Assembly (NCBI GenBank): GCA_029204225.1 | Contig: CM055102.1 | Coordinates: 27,502,922-27,566,921 of the forward strand | Source: Diphasiastrum complanatum | Taxonomy: Eukaryota > Streptophyta > Lycopodiopsida > Lycopodiales > Lycopodiaceae | Direction of reading: 5' to 3' | DNA length: 64,000 bases | Shown here: piece by piece, positions 23,485-35,511 of the stretch | How positions within the stretch are numbered: position 1 is the first letter of the stretch | Layout of the letters: the number at the start of each line of letters is the position of its first letter | Position numbers and translations under genes: made by a program | Notes under the pieces: generated by a model | The model's database searches: none | Told to the model about the DNA's origin: nothing | The model's input: the letters and a program-made list of their open reading frames with translations, nothing else

Positions 23485-24450
23485 TTAGTTGGCCCTGGTG
23501 GTGCAGGTAACGCCATATGCTATTGATTCATTGGACCTCAGAATCGCGGTGTCACATTCGATGTCCCTTGGTGGTATGGATAAGAGGTCTGGTATTGAAT
23601 CCTCTTTTGATGAATAATCATGGAGTTGAATGGGCAAAAACGTTGTTTCATGCGATGACGCATTGCACATATGGCAATACTGATGTATCAATTTGAGATT
23701 TTGTTTCAAAATTGGACACTCATTGGCTGTATGGTTTTGTGTACAAATGGACACCATACATTCTCTCGTTGTGGGTAATGCAGCTAATTCTAATCAGGCG
23801 CATTAGAAGATGTGGCTACAATACTTTGAAATACCTTTAGTTTTTGGTCAAACTGGGTTGTCAATTAATCTATCTGCTGTTTGTGGAGTTTTGTAATCTA
23901 ATCCATCAACAAATCGTGTGAAATGCTATAAGCATTGGCGGTCGATGCTACCGAGGAAGTCGGATGATGGACTATTGGATAGTTATGGGTTGAGAATCAT
24001 CATTTGAGCCTTTATCTTCTTCTCTAATAGCATCTTCCATGGCTTCCTGCAACGTGACATACTGCTCCTGGTGTTTAAGCTCTCTTTTGATGCTTTGTGG
24101 TAACCCAGCTAAGAACCACATAATCACCGCATAATTGGGAGTTAGGGCCGTGTTGCATTCAAATCGTAGGTGCTTGACCCGTTCGATATAGTCCCGGACC
24201 CTTTCTCGTTTTCCCATTTTGATTTTGCTTAGCAGGAGAAATGGGTCTTCTAGGGACTTTTGTGGTTTGAAGCGGGTGATGAGAGCCGCTTTAACCCCAA
24301 GTGGCTTTTTCTTCCATCGACTGGTTGAAAAACCAGTCTTGGGCTGTAGCTATCAATGCCATTGGGAACAACTTTAATTTTTCCTCGGGAGTCTGTTCAC
24401 CGTAGAGATTTTGCATGCTTGTTCATAGATATGGAGGAACCTAGTAGGAT
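23485..24450 (-). pseudogene. Gypsy Gag with zinc knuckles (second element)
   Basis: From about 24340 down the minus strand encodes KAALITRFKPQKSLEDPF, ERVRDYIERVKHLRFEC and MWFLAGLPQSIKRELKHQEQY (Gag capsid-like core, about 24000-24300). After a gap come a knuckle VSICTQNHTANECP, where the first Cys is lost but C-X3-H-X4-C spacing is kept, and a degenerate second knuckle YCHMCNASSHETTF (last Cys lost). The region between about 23760 and 23970 is frame-broken. Confidence 0.85.
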
Positions 24451-25914
24451 CTGTCGATCCATCATATTTTGACATTTCGAGACACGGTGCCCTCCGAACT
24501 GCTTGCAAGGGTACAACATGTACGAGTTGATCCATTGGGTCCATTGCTACTGTCCTGCTCCTGCTTCAATCTGTGCGGCTGCGACTTTGGGGAGGTTTGG
24601 TGCTCGATTTCCAGCTCTTCTTGTTACTAATCATTTTGATCTCAGATTCATTCGTCGGGGAAGTCTAGAGTTATTGGATCTTGATAGATGTAGGGAAAGC
24701 AATTTGGATTTGTGAGGATGTGATCACTTTTGATGGCTATTAGTGTGATTTTAGCCCCTTTTCGGTGGTTTTTCCTTGATTTCTTTTTGATCCTTGCTCT
24801 GATTGTTGGACTATTTGCAACAGTCAAATCAGAGACATATCTTTCTATTGATCCTATATGTGAAGGTTAATCATGCGAGGGTTGTCTGTGCAAGAGTTCT
24901 TTGTACTGTTTTGCAGTCAAAAACTCTAATATCTTGAGATCTATTGGGGAGCAACTCTCGCCCCCTTAACTGAAGCTGGATTTGGTATGGATATGGCTTT
25001 GCAATAAGTGGCGAATGTTAACTCTCACATATCTATAAGTTATTGATGTCTGATGGCATTTTTGATCACTTTTAAGCTTACATGTATATCAATACTGAAT
25101 ATTAACTCTCGCAGACTTGATCATTGATGGAAAATGACTTTTTGGACTCAATGGACTAGGATGCGAGAGTTACTTGTGTGAGAGTTCTCTTCTTCTAATG
25201 ATTTTCCATTTTTTTTAGCACTTGGAACCTTTTTACAGTTCACTGGAACAATATGAACTCTCGCAGACTCGTTTGTGAGCTTATCTCAATGAGATCTAGC
25301 GCCAGGAGGTATGGCGAGAGTTAGTTGTCACAAAAATTGCAAAAAATGTTGTCTACGAGGGTTCTGACTTCATTTTGGCTCTTATGAAACTTGAGAACTC
25401 TCGCAGGAGGTCTTTCTATGCAAAGTAACTCTTGCATACTTGTCTATTAGTTTGTCTCAGTGAGATCTAGCTATAGGAGGTCAGACGAAGGTTATTGAGC
25501 AGTTTTGAAATATTTTTTGGTTATGGTATTTTTCACTTTTGTAGAAATCTGATGGGACGTAACTCTCACAGGCTTCTATGCAGGGCTGGGATAGTGTCCT
25601 TAGGCTGCTGCTAGTCGTGCAAGTTCTTATCCACTAGATAAGGAGAAATAAAAATTTGATGGTTTTTGGATCATATTCTCCCTCCAGAATTGCAGATTTC
25701 TTGGTTTTTTGAGCTTTTTTGGTGAATCTGATGATATGCCAAGCCCTTAGAGGCTGTCTCAGGTCTCCACTACCTCCAAACACCTCCTTTGCTAGCTTTC
25801 AACGGATCAATCACACAAAATCAAGCAGAAACCACTCTAAATTACTTTCCAAACCACCTAAAACTCAAAAAATAGACAACAAAAATGACAACTAAACTAG
25901 TTAGTAGTAGTCTA
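24451..25914 (-). other. Untranslated leader of the gypsy element with dispersed repeats
   Basis: Between PBS and gag there is no ORF of note. The word AACTCTCGCAG and its variants or inverse (GCGAGAGTTA, GCGAGGGTT) occur roughly ten times from 24875 to 25570, for example at 24951, 25103, 25255 and 25394 forward and 24875, 25163 and 25314 inverted. TGAGATCTAGC plus AGGAGG recurs at about 25290 and 25460, suggesting a degenerate unit of about 155-170 bp. Confidence 0.6.
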
Positions 25915-25932
25915 TCCCTGGCAGCGGAGCCA
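25915..25932 (-). other. Primer-binding site, tRNA-Asp-like
   Basis: The minus strand reads TGGCTCCGCTGCCAGGGA, close to the plant gypsy PBS TGGCGCCGTTGCCGGGGA. One base separates it from the LTR terminus TGTTAGG (plus strand, 25934). Confidence 0.8.
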
Positions 25933-25933
25933 T

Positions 25934-26440
25934 TGTTAGGTATATCGCTTTTGGTGAGTAGCCCTTCGCCTGTCAAAAGGGTTAGTTCCACTAGGATAGG
26001 ACTCTAACTATACTTTAGTTGCCCTCTAACACAAACTAACACAAGCCCACACTAACTCTATCATCAAACTAACACTAATTATGCCCCACATTCTTGGTAG
26101 AAGTGAAAGGAGGAAAGAGAGAGAGAGAGAGATTAGAGGGAGGTGCTCATTTACTATTCAAGCATCAAATGGAAAAGGCTTAACTACCATAAACAATGAA
26201 ATAACAATAAAAGGGAAATAGAAAACTTCAAACAAAAGAGCATTGGACACAATAGCAATAGCACATGAGGATGCTTGAGTACTCAAAATGGTAGAGTCTC
26301 CTTCTCTCAATTAACATGTGAAATGAAGTACAAGAGATGCCTTTTTATTTTTTGGGAGGCCCTCTCTTCTTGGTTTCTATTTGCTACTTCAAGGGAGAGA
26401 GAAAACCCAATAGGTTCCTAATCTACTCTTTTGACAATTT
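25934..26440 (-). repeat. 5' LTR of the second gypsy element, outer end uncertain
   Basis: It starts TGTTAGGTATATCGC next to the PBS. The outer end is not identifiable because no second copy of this LTR occurs in the window; 26440 is an estimate. It contains a short GA run near 26115. Confidence 0.5.
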
Positions 26441-26756
26441 AGAATAGTTTCAAATTATCGTCCTTCAGAAGTGCAATGGTCCGCTTCCTTGGTACGAGGA
26501 TGCAAAGGTCCACCCCCATTTCACATCAGCGCGACCTTTATCCTTGCCCCCTCTTCTTTCTCTCTCCCCCTCTCTCCCGATTCATCCATGTGTAGCTTTC
26601 CTCTCTAGTCTCCATCTCAAAATGTAGCGGGAGCCGCCATCTCCACCAGACTTGCCATTCAAACACATTTATTATAAAAAAACTTAGTTGCTGGGCTCTC
26701 CTCCCAGGACCCAGAGCTTTGTTGTTGTTCCACCTCAGAGCCCAAAGCTTTGTCGT

Positions 26757-26840
26757 CATTCCACCTAAGTTGCCACATAAGGGCATGTTACTTGTATTCA
26801 TTCCACCTAAGTTGCCACATAAGGGCATGTTACTTGTATT
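26757..26840. repeat. 42-bp tandem repeat, two units
   Basis: Two identical 42-bp units start at 26757 and 26799 (CATTCCACCTAAGTTGCCAC...GGGCATGTTACTTGTATT). A degenerate partial unit precedes them (GTTCCACCTCAGAG). Confidence 0.95.
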
Positions 26841-27008
26841 CCAAATGTTCACTTCATTTGGACCCATTCTCATTGCCATGTCATTGATGCACACAATGCC
26901 CCACACACAATGCAAACATGAAACCGCCCTTAAGTATGTCCTAAAAGCAGGTGACCAATGACGATCCATACACAACAATGTGACCCCATACAGTTGCTTC
27001 TCATTCTT

Positions 27009-27459
27009 AGGGTTTCATAAGAAGGTAGTTTACGTCCGATCCATCATTTTAACTCTCGCTCTCTGTCTCTCTCTCCCTCCCTCCCTCCCTCCCTCCCTCC
27101 CTCCCTCCAGGAGTAAGCTCTGCGATTTCTGACAACAGGTTGTGATCAAATTGGTGGTGATTATTGTGGAAGCAAGTGATGGTAGCGGGTTTTGTTTCTA
27201 ATCTGTGTCCGGATGAACTCCGTTTCGATTTAGGGTTTTGTTGATTAGCCATGCTTACTGCTCGTTGGATTTCAAGCAAGAGGGAAGCGGTTTTCGAGTT
27301 GAACGTACAGTATGGCATGTTACGTAGCTGCTTGAAGATCTGCAAATGCTGCTGAAATATTGTTGTTGTCGCTGGTTGTTCAATCTTCATGGTATTATTT
27401 GGATAAGGTTTACGTACTGAGTGAGCAATAGAAGTGTGGTGCGGAAAGGTGTTGCAGTG
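27009..27459 (+). promoter_or_regulatory. Putative promoter/5'UTR of the host gene
   Basis: The stretch before the start codon holds two AGGGTTT telo-box motifs (27009-27015, 27232-27238) and a pyrimidine tract of TCCC units (27074-27108), both common near plant transcription starts. No clear TATA box is seen. The transcription start and any 5'UTR intron are not determinable. Confidence 0.45.
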
Positions 27460-30400
27460 ATGGGGAAGAATCAGGCGTACAAAGCCATGCAGCGGGCAAA
27501 GATGTCATCACACACTCCTGGTGCCACGGATGAACTCGAAGATGGCATGGTGTGTACTCTTCCATACCACAATAACATCCATCACTTTCAGTGAAATTTC
27601 GCTGGACTAGAACCTTGTAGACATTTTAGTGTGCAAAAAACCGCAGATTTATCATAACTCAAGCCATGAAATCCCATTGTCATGCTAATTTGAGAGATTT
27701 GCTATGTGTGATATGCCACATCGATTTTTGTCTATAATAAAACACTATCAGAGTTTCTACTCTTTAAAAGCATCATAGAGTACAGAATGAGTCGGATTGC
27801 TGGAAAGCATAACCCTGTTGCTACAAAGCTGGAATGTTTATGCCTGATTGCACAAACTGAGTTGTTAAGGCTTAATAAATCCAGGCTTCTGAATATGGAA
27901 ATCATAAAAAGAAAAAATGAACATTTACTGACAAAGGCCGTCGCAGATGGATGGATCTTTTCATTCACCAGAGTGGCATGCTGCTCGTTTGGCCAGTCTC
28001 CAGACTTCGCACACTATCACATGGGAGGAATACAGGCAACGGCTAAAGGTAAACATATATTCGCCCCTTCTTTCCTTGAGAGATGGGAGAGAGAGATTGG
28101 GTCTACAAGATAGTGCATAAGTTAGGAATGATGTTCATGAGCGTACAAGATTTTGAAACTTGCAGTTTATGAGGATTTTCTACTTAGAGAAATCTTACAG
28201 CCATATACTAGATTATTACAAAACCAGCTTCTGAGCTTGATCAATAACCCAAATCCAAGGCTTGACATGCTTGATTGGGAGCTTGGTTCTACATCATTCT
28301 TACATATATAGTTTCTTGCTTGTGTGAAGGAATACACATAGGAGTAGCCATAGTTGCAACCGAATGTTTGAAATGTCCAAACATGGAAATTTGAAAAAAT
28401 CCTCCAAACTCAGGAGACGTTTTGCCCACTATTCTTTTTTTTGCTCTTATTTCCAAAAAAATTGGCCATTTGTGGCTATACCATGAAATTAGGATTAGTT
28501 ACAAATGCACTTAGTCATCCAAGGCTTGGAGTAACATAATGAATATGAAACACATTTTAAATGGAGGATTCACTTCAAAATAGTTGTGACAAATCTTTTT
28601 GCTACTTTAGAACTCTAAATGAACTCAATGGTACACTGTTGGACTAGTGAGTTAGTCTAAATTTCCTTTGTGGGCCGATAAAGGTCCCAGGACCTCCTTT
28701 TTTCAAGATCTTGAAATAGGACAAAAAAAAAAACATGTAATATCAACGTTTGAAATGCGTTTCAAACGTTGGAGTTTCCAAATGAACGCGTTTGGTTGCA
28801 ACTATCGATGTAGGCATGGTGGAAGATTGCTCAAAATTAGAAATTTAGCATTATGATAAAGACCCAAGAATAGCAACCTTGCCTACACCATTTTAGGATG
28901 TCATAAGCAAGAGGTAGGAACTCTATATGTAAATATAAATCCAAAACATAATTAATGCCATATGAAGACATCCGTAAACAGTCATGATTTTTGCTATCAT
29001 CAAGGTATCTCAGAAAAGCAAGGACATTAGCAAATAATCTTACAACTTCTATACCTACAAATCTATGCATCACCCCTTTTGGCTCATAGTCTTGGAGAAA
29101 AACAGGGAAAATCATGAAAAAAAATTTTACTCTTGCAAGGCCTCAGCCTTGATCTTTATTACAATTCAGGGTGTTGTATGGCAAATTAATGTCATAAGTT
29201 CTTCTAGGTAGTTCTGGACTGTGCGCAGTGCACAGTTGCAGCGGATTGTGATCCGCTGCAAAAACGTTCCGGATCCTGTGATCCGGAACGTCAGCGATCC
29301 GCGACCCGGATCGCGATTTTTTTTTTTTGTGAAAAAAAGACTAATGGCCAAATTTTTTTTTTGAGTGTAATACTAACTAAAACCTAATTGAATGGTGGAC
29401 ATGATGGAATGATTAAAAATTTGCGATCTGGGAATTTTTTTTTTTTTTGCGATGATGAATGTAGCCCGTCTGTCAGAAATCAGAAATATTTGCGATCCGG
29501 GAAACCCTAATGGGAATTCTGATATCTGACAGACAGGCTGCATTTCAGACAGACTAAGGCAAATTTTTTTTTCGACTATGTAGCCTGTCTGTCAGAAATC
29601 AGAAATACTTCAGGCTATATGTGGTATTTCTGATTTCTAACAGACAGGCTACATTTTTTTCTGACAGACTAAGGCAATTTTTTTTTTCTGGATTTCTGAT
29701 GAATGTAGCCTGCAGCCATCTCAAACCAAGCAACAGATCTGCATAACAATTGCTTTTTCGGATTCTGGAATGCGTTCCGGATCGCGTTCCGGATTGTGGC
29801 CTGCAACTATGGTGCGCATGATGTTGGACATAATCATTCTCCAATGTTATCTAGCCCTTTTATTTCTTGAGTATTCACTCTTGTACTTACTGATTCTAGA
29901 TACCTGTAGTTTTGTAAGGTTCACATTGTCACTTAGTCTAGGATAACGATCATTTTGGGTATTTTGGGTAGATATTGAGTCCTGCATCATCCACCACATG
30001 CCTTATCCATATATAATATGTTTCGACTTGTTGATGCCGTCTTTTATTATGTCTGTTATTTCGTTTTTCAATTGAACAATGTTAGGGGTCAGTTATTATT
30101 ACAGTTTTGAACCCAACATAACCTGAGGCGAACATGTCACCAGAGTGCTAGTTGATCAAAACCATGTCTAGGCATGCTGCTGAAGTTGGAACTTGGGTGA
30201 GGTGTGTAGCCCGGTACTATCCCTGAGCCAGCATAGAAATCCGTCAAAAATCATTGTTGAGGACGATCCTCATGACGTTATTGTTGGTGTTGCAATAAGA
30301 TGTCTAGACATGGCAAGAAGCTATTCTCCCACTTGTCCAATCTAGCTAGCTGTCCATGGGGTTATCCATCCAGCTGTTTTGCCATGGTTGATCCTGAGTG

Positions 30401-33400
30401 TAAATTCCAGTTAGAGCCCACCTGTTGGCATTGCTTAACTACATGCTACAAAGTGACTAACCCAAGTTAGTCAGATATTCATCCTATCTGCTCTATTCAA
30501 GTCTTCATTGCACCATCTTAATGTGAGAAATTCAATTTTTCCCATTGTGGAATTTGTTTCATGAAAATCATGAAATCTATTTTCATTTTAGAATTTTTAC
30601 ATCTATTGCTAAGGAAGCGGGACCCGGACGCGAATGCGCGTCCGGACGCGGGTTCGCGTCCGCGTCTGCGTCCCCGGAAGCGTCCGGTTTTTATTTATTT
30701 ATTTATTTATTTATTTAAATTTTTAAATTTTTTTTTAGACTAAACAAAATTAAAAAAAAAAAATGAAGCCACGGGTGCGTCCGGCGGTACGGACACGTCC
30801 TTTTTTAATTTTTTTTAGGGTTTTTTAGTTTAAACAAAAATAAAATTGGACGCGTCCGGGTCCGGACACCGGACGCGGGCATTCCGGCCCGGACCCTCAT
30901 GTCTATACAGAATGTGCAAGAAGAGAACTTTTTTGTAACTTTGATTGATTATTTCTGTCTTCCTTTATCTATGTTCAAGCAATGGAACATGTTATGTAGA
31001 ATGGAGCTGACAATTACCTTATAATACACATTCAAGGTTCAATCAATGCGATTGACACCCACTTGTTATAGATTCAGTACGTAAAAAAATGATATAATAT
31101 TGGATTCAAATCTCTTATGAACCAAATTGATTCAAATCACATAAGTTGCATGTGGAAGACATCATGTGCATGCTCATAATTTTGATTACATATCAACCTG
31201 CAAATCTTGATGAGAAAGCTTGGCTCCTTTTGGAAGACCATGACCTTGACCTGTGACTTCAGCTTTCTTTCCTCGTTATCTTCCAGTAGATTCGTTGAAG
31301 GTCCAGTCCCTAATTTATAGTCAAAAGCTGATATCCCGCTTGTAGTCTACTATCAAAATCAGCCCTGCAAGAAAGCTTGCTGCTTCACAGCTCTTTCAGA
31401 CCCCCTATTCGTGCTCTAGCGGCAACAAACTTTATTCTACATACAACTTGAGCAGACGTGATTGTTTATTCTACATACAACTTGGGCAGACGTGATTGTT
31501 TATTCTGCCTCAGTGAACACTCCATCTTGCAGTGCTAGTACTACATTTCAATTTGCAGCCGTTAAATGACACAATTGGACGTTCTACCAGCTCACAAATA
31601 AACTAGATCATTTGCCAAAAACCATCCTGTTTACTCAGTAATTCTTTCTTTTAAATGAGTTTATTGTAAAGATCTGTTGAGAACATTCTCTTTTATAACG
31701 AGTATTAGCATTGCTTGTGAATAAGGCGAACGTTTCTCTTTAACGTACTAGGGCTATAAAGAAAAACTCTTGACTTCGGCAGTTGATGATGTGTAGATGC
31801 ATTAGCTCCTTAGCTGCTGAAGGCCGACTTCTTAGGTTTCTTGTCCTCCATCAAATAAATGATTGAGTTGCAACCAACTTTGAAAAGCTTCTTTGCAATC
31901 TCCTTGTTGGCATGGTTTTTTTTTCAATGAACTCTTTTTGTGTTTGTGATTTCCTCTTCCCCATTCTGGTTCTCGTGATCTCCTCTTTTGATTTAAATGA
32001 GTACTATTTAGCGGATAATTTCCTCCACCATTGAACTTTCTTTGATCATGCACCTGAGTTCCAATGAGCTTCTCTTTTCTAGCAAGTTAGTCCTTTTATC
32101 TAAATATTTGAATATTTGCTTCCTTCAATGAACCTTGGCTCGAAGGTAGCTCTCCAATTCGTTATGTCAATGTGTCGAAGTCTTTCGTAACATAACAAAG
32201 TTTCTTTTCCAAGACAAGAATTTCTTAGTCTTCTCCATTTGCACTTAGATGAGAGCCTTTTGTCCCTTCGACAATGGATCATACTTTCTCCATCAGCGCA
32301 CGAGAGCTAAGCCCCTTCTCCTTCCCACGAAGATGTGCTTTACACAGTAGTGTATTTCACTGATGTTAGGCATCTTACCTTCCACGTATAGTCTCTATGC
32401 ATCCTTACTTGGCCAGCTTAATTGACTCTTCTTGATTTACATGCTTCTTAATTGGCCTTCTGCTTGTTTTTTTTGTTTTTACGAGTCCATGTCCTTCTAG
32501 GTATGCATGCATCATTAGGGCTTGCACATTATGTGTGTAGGTCATGTTAGGGCTTGTATTCCAGGTGTCTTTGATTGATCATCAAATTTTAGTCCACTTG
32601 TTTTAAGTAACTGGAGTAAAGGTTAGTGATGGAGAAACATTGAGTTGCTCATAACTAGATTGGAGCTTCTTAGGGTTTCAACTTCCTTTAGATGCTTCAC
32701 CTGGTTTTTAAGACTTTCTGGAAGAGGTAACCTGTTATTTCACAATTCCTAGATAGATTTCTGGTTCCTTAGTCTCTGGAAGAGGTAATTTCTTCTTCAG
32801 AATTTTCAACTTGGAGAAGTGATTCCATTTGGAAAAGCGTTCTGAGTTTTTTAGAATTGCCACTTGGAAGTTGTGGAAATGCTTCCACTTTAGAACGCCT
32901 TTAGATTCTTTTAGAATTCCTACTTGGTGGAAAATGTTTCTACTTGGGAAGACCTTCAGACTTCTAGAATTCCCACTTGTGGGAAGTACACGGAATATTT
33001 CTTCAGAACATCCTTAGAGAACCAGAACGCAAAGGATTCATCTTTGGTCTGCAAGACCTAAGGTCTTGTCCTGCTCCTTTTAAACCAGTCAGATCTCATT
33101 TAGAAAGAATTATAGACAAATGAACCTTTCAATAAAGGGAACTTAAGGGCCATGCAATGAGTCAATCAAGTTGATCAAATGCACACATTGGTGCCATTTG
33201 CCATATGATCTTTTCGTGCTAGTTTCTGAATTTTTCTGGTGACCGTTCCACCTGGTAAAATGGCCGTGAATCATGGCGACGAGCCATAATTGAATGGGCA
33301 TTGAACCTAGCTGAATGTCACCAAAAAATCCTTTCCAAGCGTAAAGGATGCAAGGCGGTCTCTGTAAAGTCCTACACACAGGATACTGATCTAAGCAACA

Positions 33401-35511
33401 ACACAAGGGAACGGGTGGTGGATAAACCAGCCCAATCAAACCTAGATCGTACAGATCTAGCCCCCAAGCTATGGATCAATCATCAGTCATGGAAAGAAGA
33501 ATCACACTAGCAGCATGTAGCTACCAATCACAGAATCAAGCATACACTAGTGAGAGCCCAATAGGTATACTTATACCCTCCAAGGCCCATGCACCACTAG
33601 TAGTGCATTGTGACACCTCATTGGACACCTCTGCAGCCTATTTGGGCCACGTCATCCAGTTCCCTAATGACTCACTGATAGACTCATACCAACTCCACCA
33701 CCACTATGTTTAGGCCTACAACCATTAATTATGACCATGTACACATAAGGGTCCCAATTCCCTTATAGTCACAATTAACTTACGGGTTGTTGGTTTACCG
33801 GTCCCTAGCGTGGACACGCTACCCGAGACCAGTCATGGGCATGACAGTCTCTTTCTATGGCTGAGATATTTGTTTATGGTCCACAGATGTAATATGCTTT
33901 AAAAATTTGTTTATGGCTGTAGCCTGTAACTTGCTTCTAACTTTTTTTTATGACAGGTCATGTGACTTTCTTTTCTTATGATCTGCCTCTAGAATTTTTG
34001 AGGCTTTCATGAAAATGTTAAAAAACAGGCAGATTATAGCCAAACTTCACCGAACAGGGTAGTCGTGATGTTCTTCCCACAAATTCCTAAGGAACACAAA
34101 TCAGCACATGATTTAATTCACTTTAAGAATGAACAGTAAAAGACTGGGCACATTCTTTATGGAACAGTAACATGTGAATAAGAGCTTCAATTTCCAGAAA
34201 TTTTCACTCTTTACATGGCCGTATTGCTTATAGCATGGGACATGATTTGTTTTCTGAAATAGGAGGAAGCGAAGCGAAAGGGTGAGCTCGAAGATAGTGA
34301 GGCTCGCATGATGAGGGAATATAGAGCTCAGCTTGATGCAGAGCGGGCAAGTAAACTTGCCCGTGGGAGAAACCATGTCAACAAGGATGACCTGAAAAAA
34401 GGTTTGGAAGCTTTTGCCATTAAAAAGCAGTCTCATTTTACTATTTCTATGCATTTGGCCTGTGTAGTGGAGAATTTATAAGCAGTTGCAACACATCATA
34501 TATGCTTTCATTCTAATTTTGAAGCTTTGTAAGCTGAGCCTTACCAAATAGTTTGAAACTTTCCCCTGCTGTTGTTGCACAGGAAAAGACAAAGCTAAGG
34601 ATAAGGAAAGAGACAAGAAGAATGGAAAGAAACATAAGGTTCGGTTATGCCCTTTTATTTGCCCTTTATGTTAGATGGCAACGAATGTAGAAAATATGTC
34701 TTTCCTATTTCAATGATGTCTTCATTAGTGCTTGCTTTTCAGGCACTGTTTGAGTGCTGCTCTTGCAGCATCTAAAGTTAAATGACATCCAAAGTGAAAA
34801 CAGTTCTTAATTTTTTTTTTCTCACTATCTTACTTTTCTTAAGAAACCCAGTTTTGTAGTTCAGCTCAGAAGCAGATGTTTTTGCAAGAAATGTTATTTT
34901 TATTGGGTACTCATAACTTGTATGTTATGACCTAGTACTTTCGCAAATGTATTGACATGTTTAAGCCATAGGATGAGTCAAATTTCAGCTGAGTCATAGA
35001 TCAGTTCTGTTTCACTCATTGTCATGAATCGAGCTGGCCAGTTGTTTACTTATGAATGGTCTTCATAAGGGGCACTGCAATTGTTTAAGCTTGAATATTT
35101 GCTGAATATTTGCCATTCCTGCATTTAGAAGGTTTGTCAGGCGTGCTTGACAGCAATTTAGTTTGTGCTTTGGTTCTTCCTTTCCTGGAATTACATGATT
35201 TAGTTTGTGCTTTGGTTCATTCAAGCTTATAAGTCTTAGTATCAAATATTGTTCTTTTATATGTGCAGAAGACTGAGAAAAGGCGACGTCCTAGGCATGA
35301 GACAGACTCAGATTCAGATGCCACAGGTGATGAAGAAAGATCTCTCTCTAGAAAGAAGAGGAGGAAGTTAAGAAAGGAGAGGAATGAGAGGAAGCACAGG
35401 AGGCCTGAATCTCAATCTGGAAGTTCTAGGGGACAATCATCTAGTGAGAATGATACTGACACTTATGGACCTTTACCATTATCTTCCTTTTTTGAAAATG
35501 GCAAAGGTTAG
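27460..35511 (+). CDS. Conserved plant Lys/Arg/Ser-rich protein, five exons (host gene)
   Basis: Model: exons 27460-27549, 27947-28048, 34263-34401, 34583-34638 and 35269-35511. All introns are GT..AG and the frame is kept, giving 209 residues. The N-terminus is MGKNQAYKAMQRAKMSSH; exon 2 encodes DGSFHSPEWHAARLASLQTS with TITWEEYRQRLK; exon 3 gives REYRAQLDAERASKLARGRN; exons 4-5 are highly basic (KDKAKDKERDKKNGKKHK; KKRRKLRKERNERKHRRPE) with an acidic DSDSDATGDEE patch and a Ser-rich end, closing PLPLSSFFENGKG. The basic clusters are probable nuclear localisation signals, so a nuclear RNA- or chromatin-linked role is plausible, but I do not know the function. The final codons GGC AAA GGT TAG also contain a possible donor (AAAG/GTTAG), so a further exon cannot be excluded. 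This is the only gene in the window that looks under selection. Confidence 0.8.
28744..28771. repeat. Perfect 12-bp inverted repeat (hairpin)
   Basis: Arms CAACGTTTGAAA and TTTCAAACGTTG are separated by TGCG. It lies in intron 2 and is not linked to a termination or regulatory signal that I can name. Confidence 0.9.
29218..29822. mobile_element. Foldback MITE in intron 2
   Basis: The outer ends are complementary (CAGTTGCAG near 29233 and CTGCAACT near 29801) and flanked by GTGCGCA on both sides (29221-29227 and 29811-29817), a candidate target-site duplication. Inside are hairpins with 11-bp (29236-29261) and 12-bp (29264-29291) arms, and a large foldback with about 30-bp arms carrying one mismatch (29578-29607 with 29625-29654). 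A related, less perfect foldback lies at 29461-29541. There is no coding capacity. The superfamily is uncertain; the ends are loosely hAT-like. Confidence 0.7.
30619..30897. mobile_element. GC-rich-ended MITE in intron 2
   Basis: About 280 bp with CG-dense inverted ends (GGGACCCGGACGCGAATGCG and, complemented, GGGTCCGGGCCGGAATGCCC) around an AT-rich core that contains a run of TTTA (about 30690-30717) and poly-A/T. The contrast with the AT-rich surroundings is strong. No clear target-site duplication was found. Confidence 0.6.
31431..31510. repeat. 34-bp tandem repeat, 2.3 units
   Basis: Units at 31431 and 31465 share TTTATTCTACATACAACTTG and GCAGACGTGATTG with a single A/G difference. A third unit begins at 31499 and breaks off. 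Confidence 0.9.

Larger units (their letters stand above)
28049..34262 (+). other. Intron 2 of the host gene (6.2 kb)
   Basis: Runs from GTAAAC to AATAG. It holds two MITE-like elements, a perfect 12-bp hairpin, a 34-bp tandem repeat (31.4 kb), loosely repeated AGAATTCC/ACTTGG-type sequence at 32.7-33.0 kb, and otherwise AT-rich sequence. The ORFs within it (for example 33143-33439) show no domain. Confidence 0.75.

Noticed and set aside
26538-26978. 146-codon minus-strand ORF with a repeated NTSNMPLCGNLGGM motif
   Set aside because: The repeat comes from the 42-bp tandem pair, which happens to be divisible by three. There is no domain or start context, and it overlaps the LTR/upstream region.
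33143-33713. Possible coding pair on both strands in intron 2
   Set aside because: About 80-100 codons without domain, lying within a well-supported intron of the host gene.
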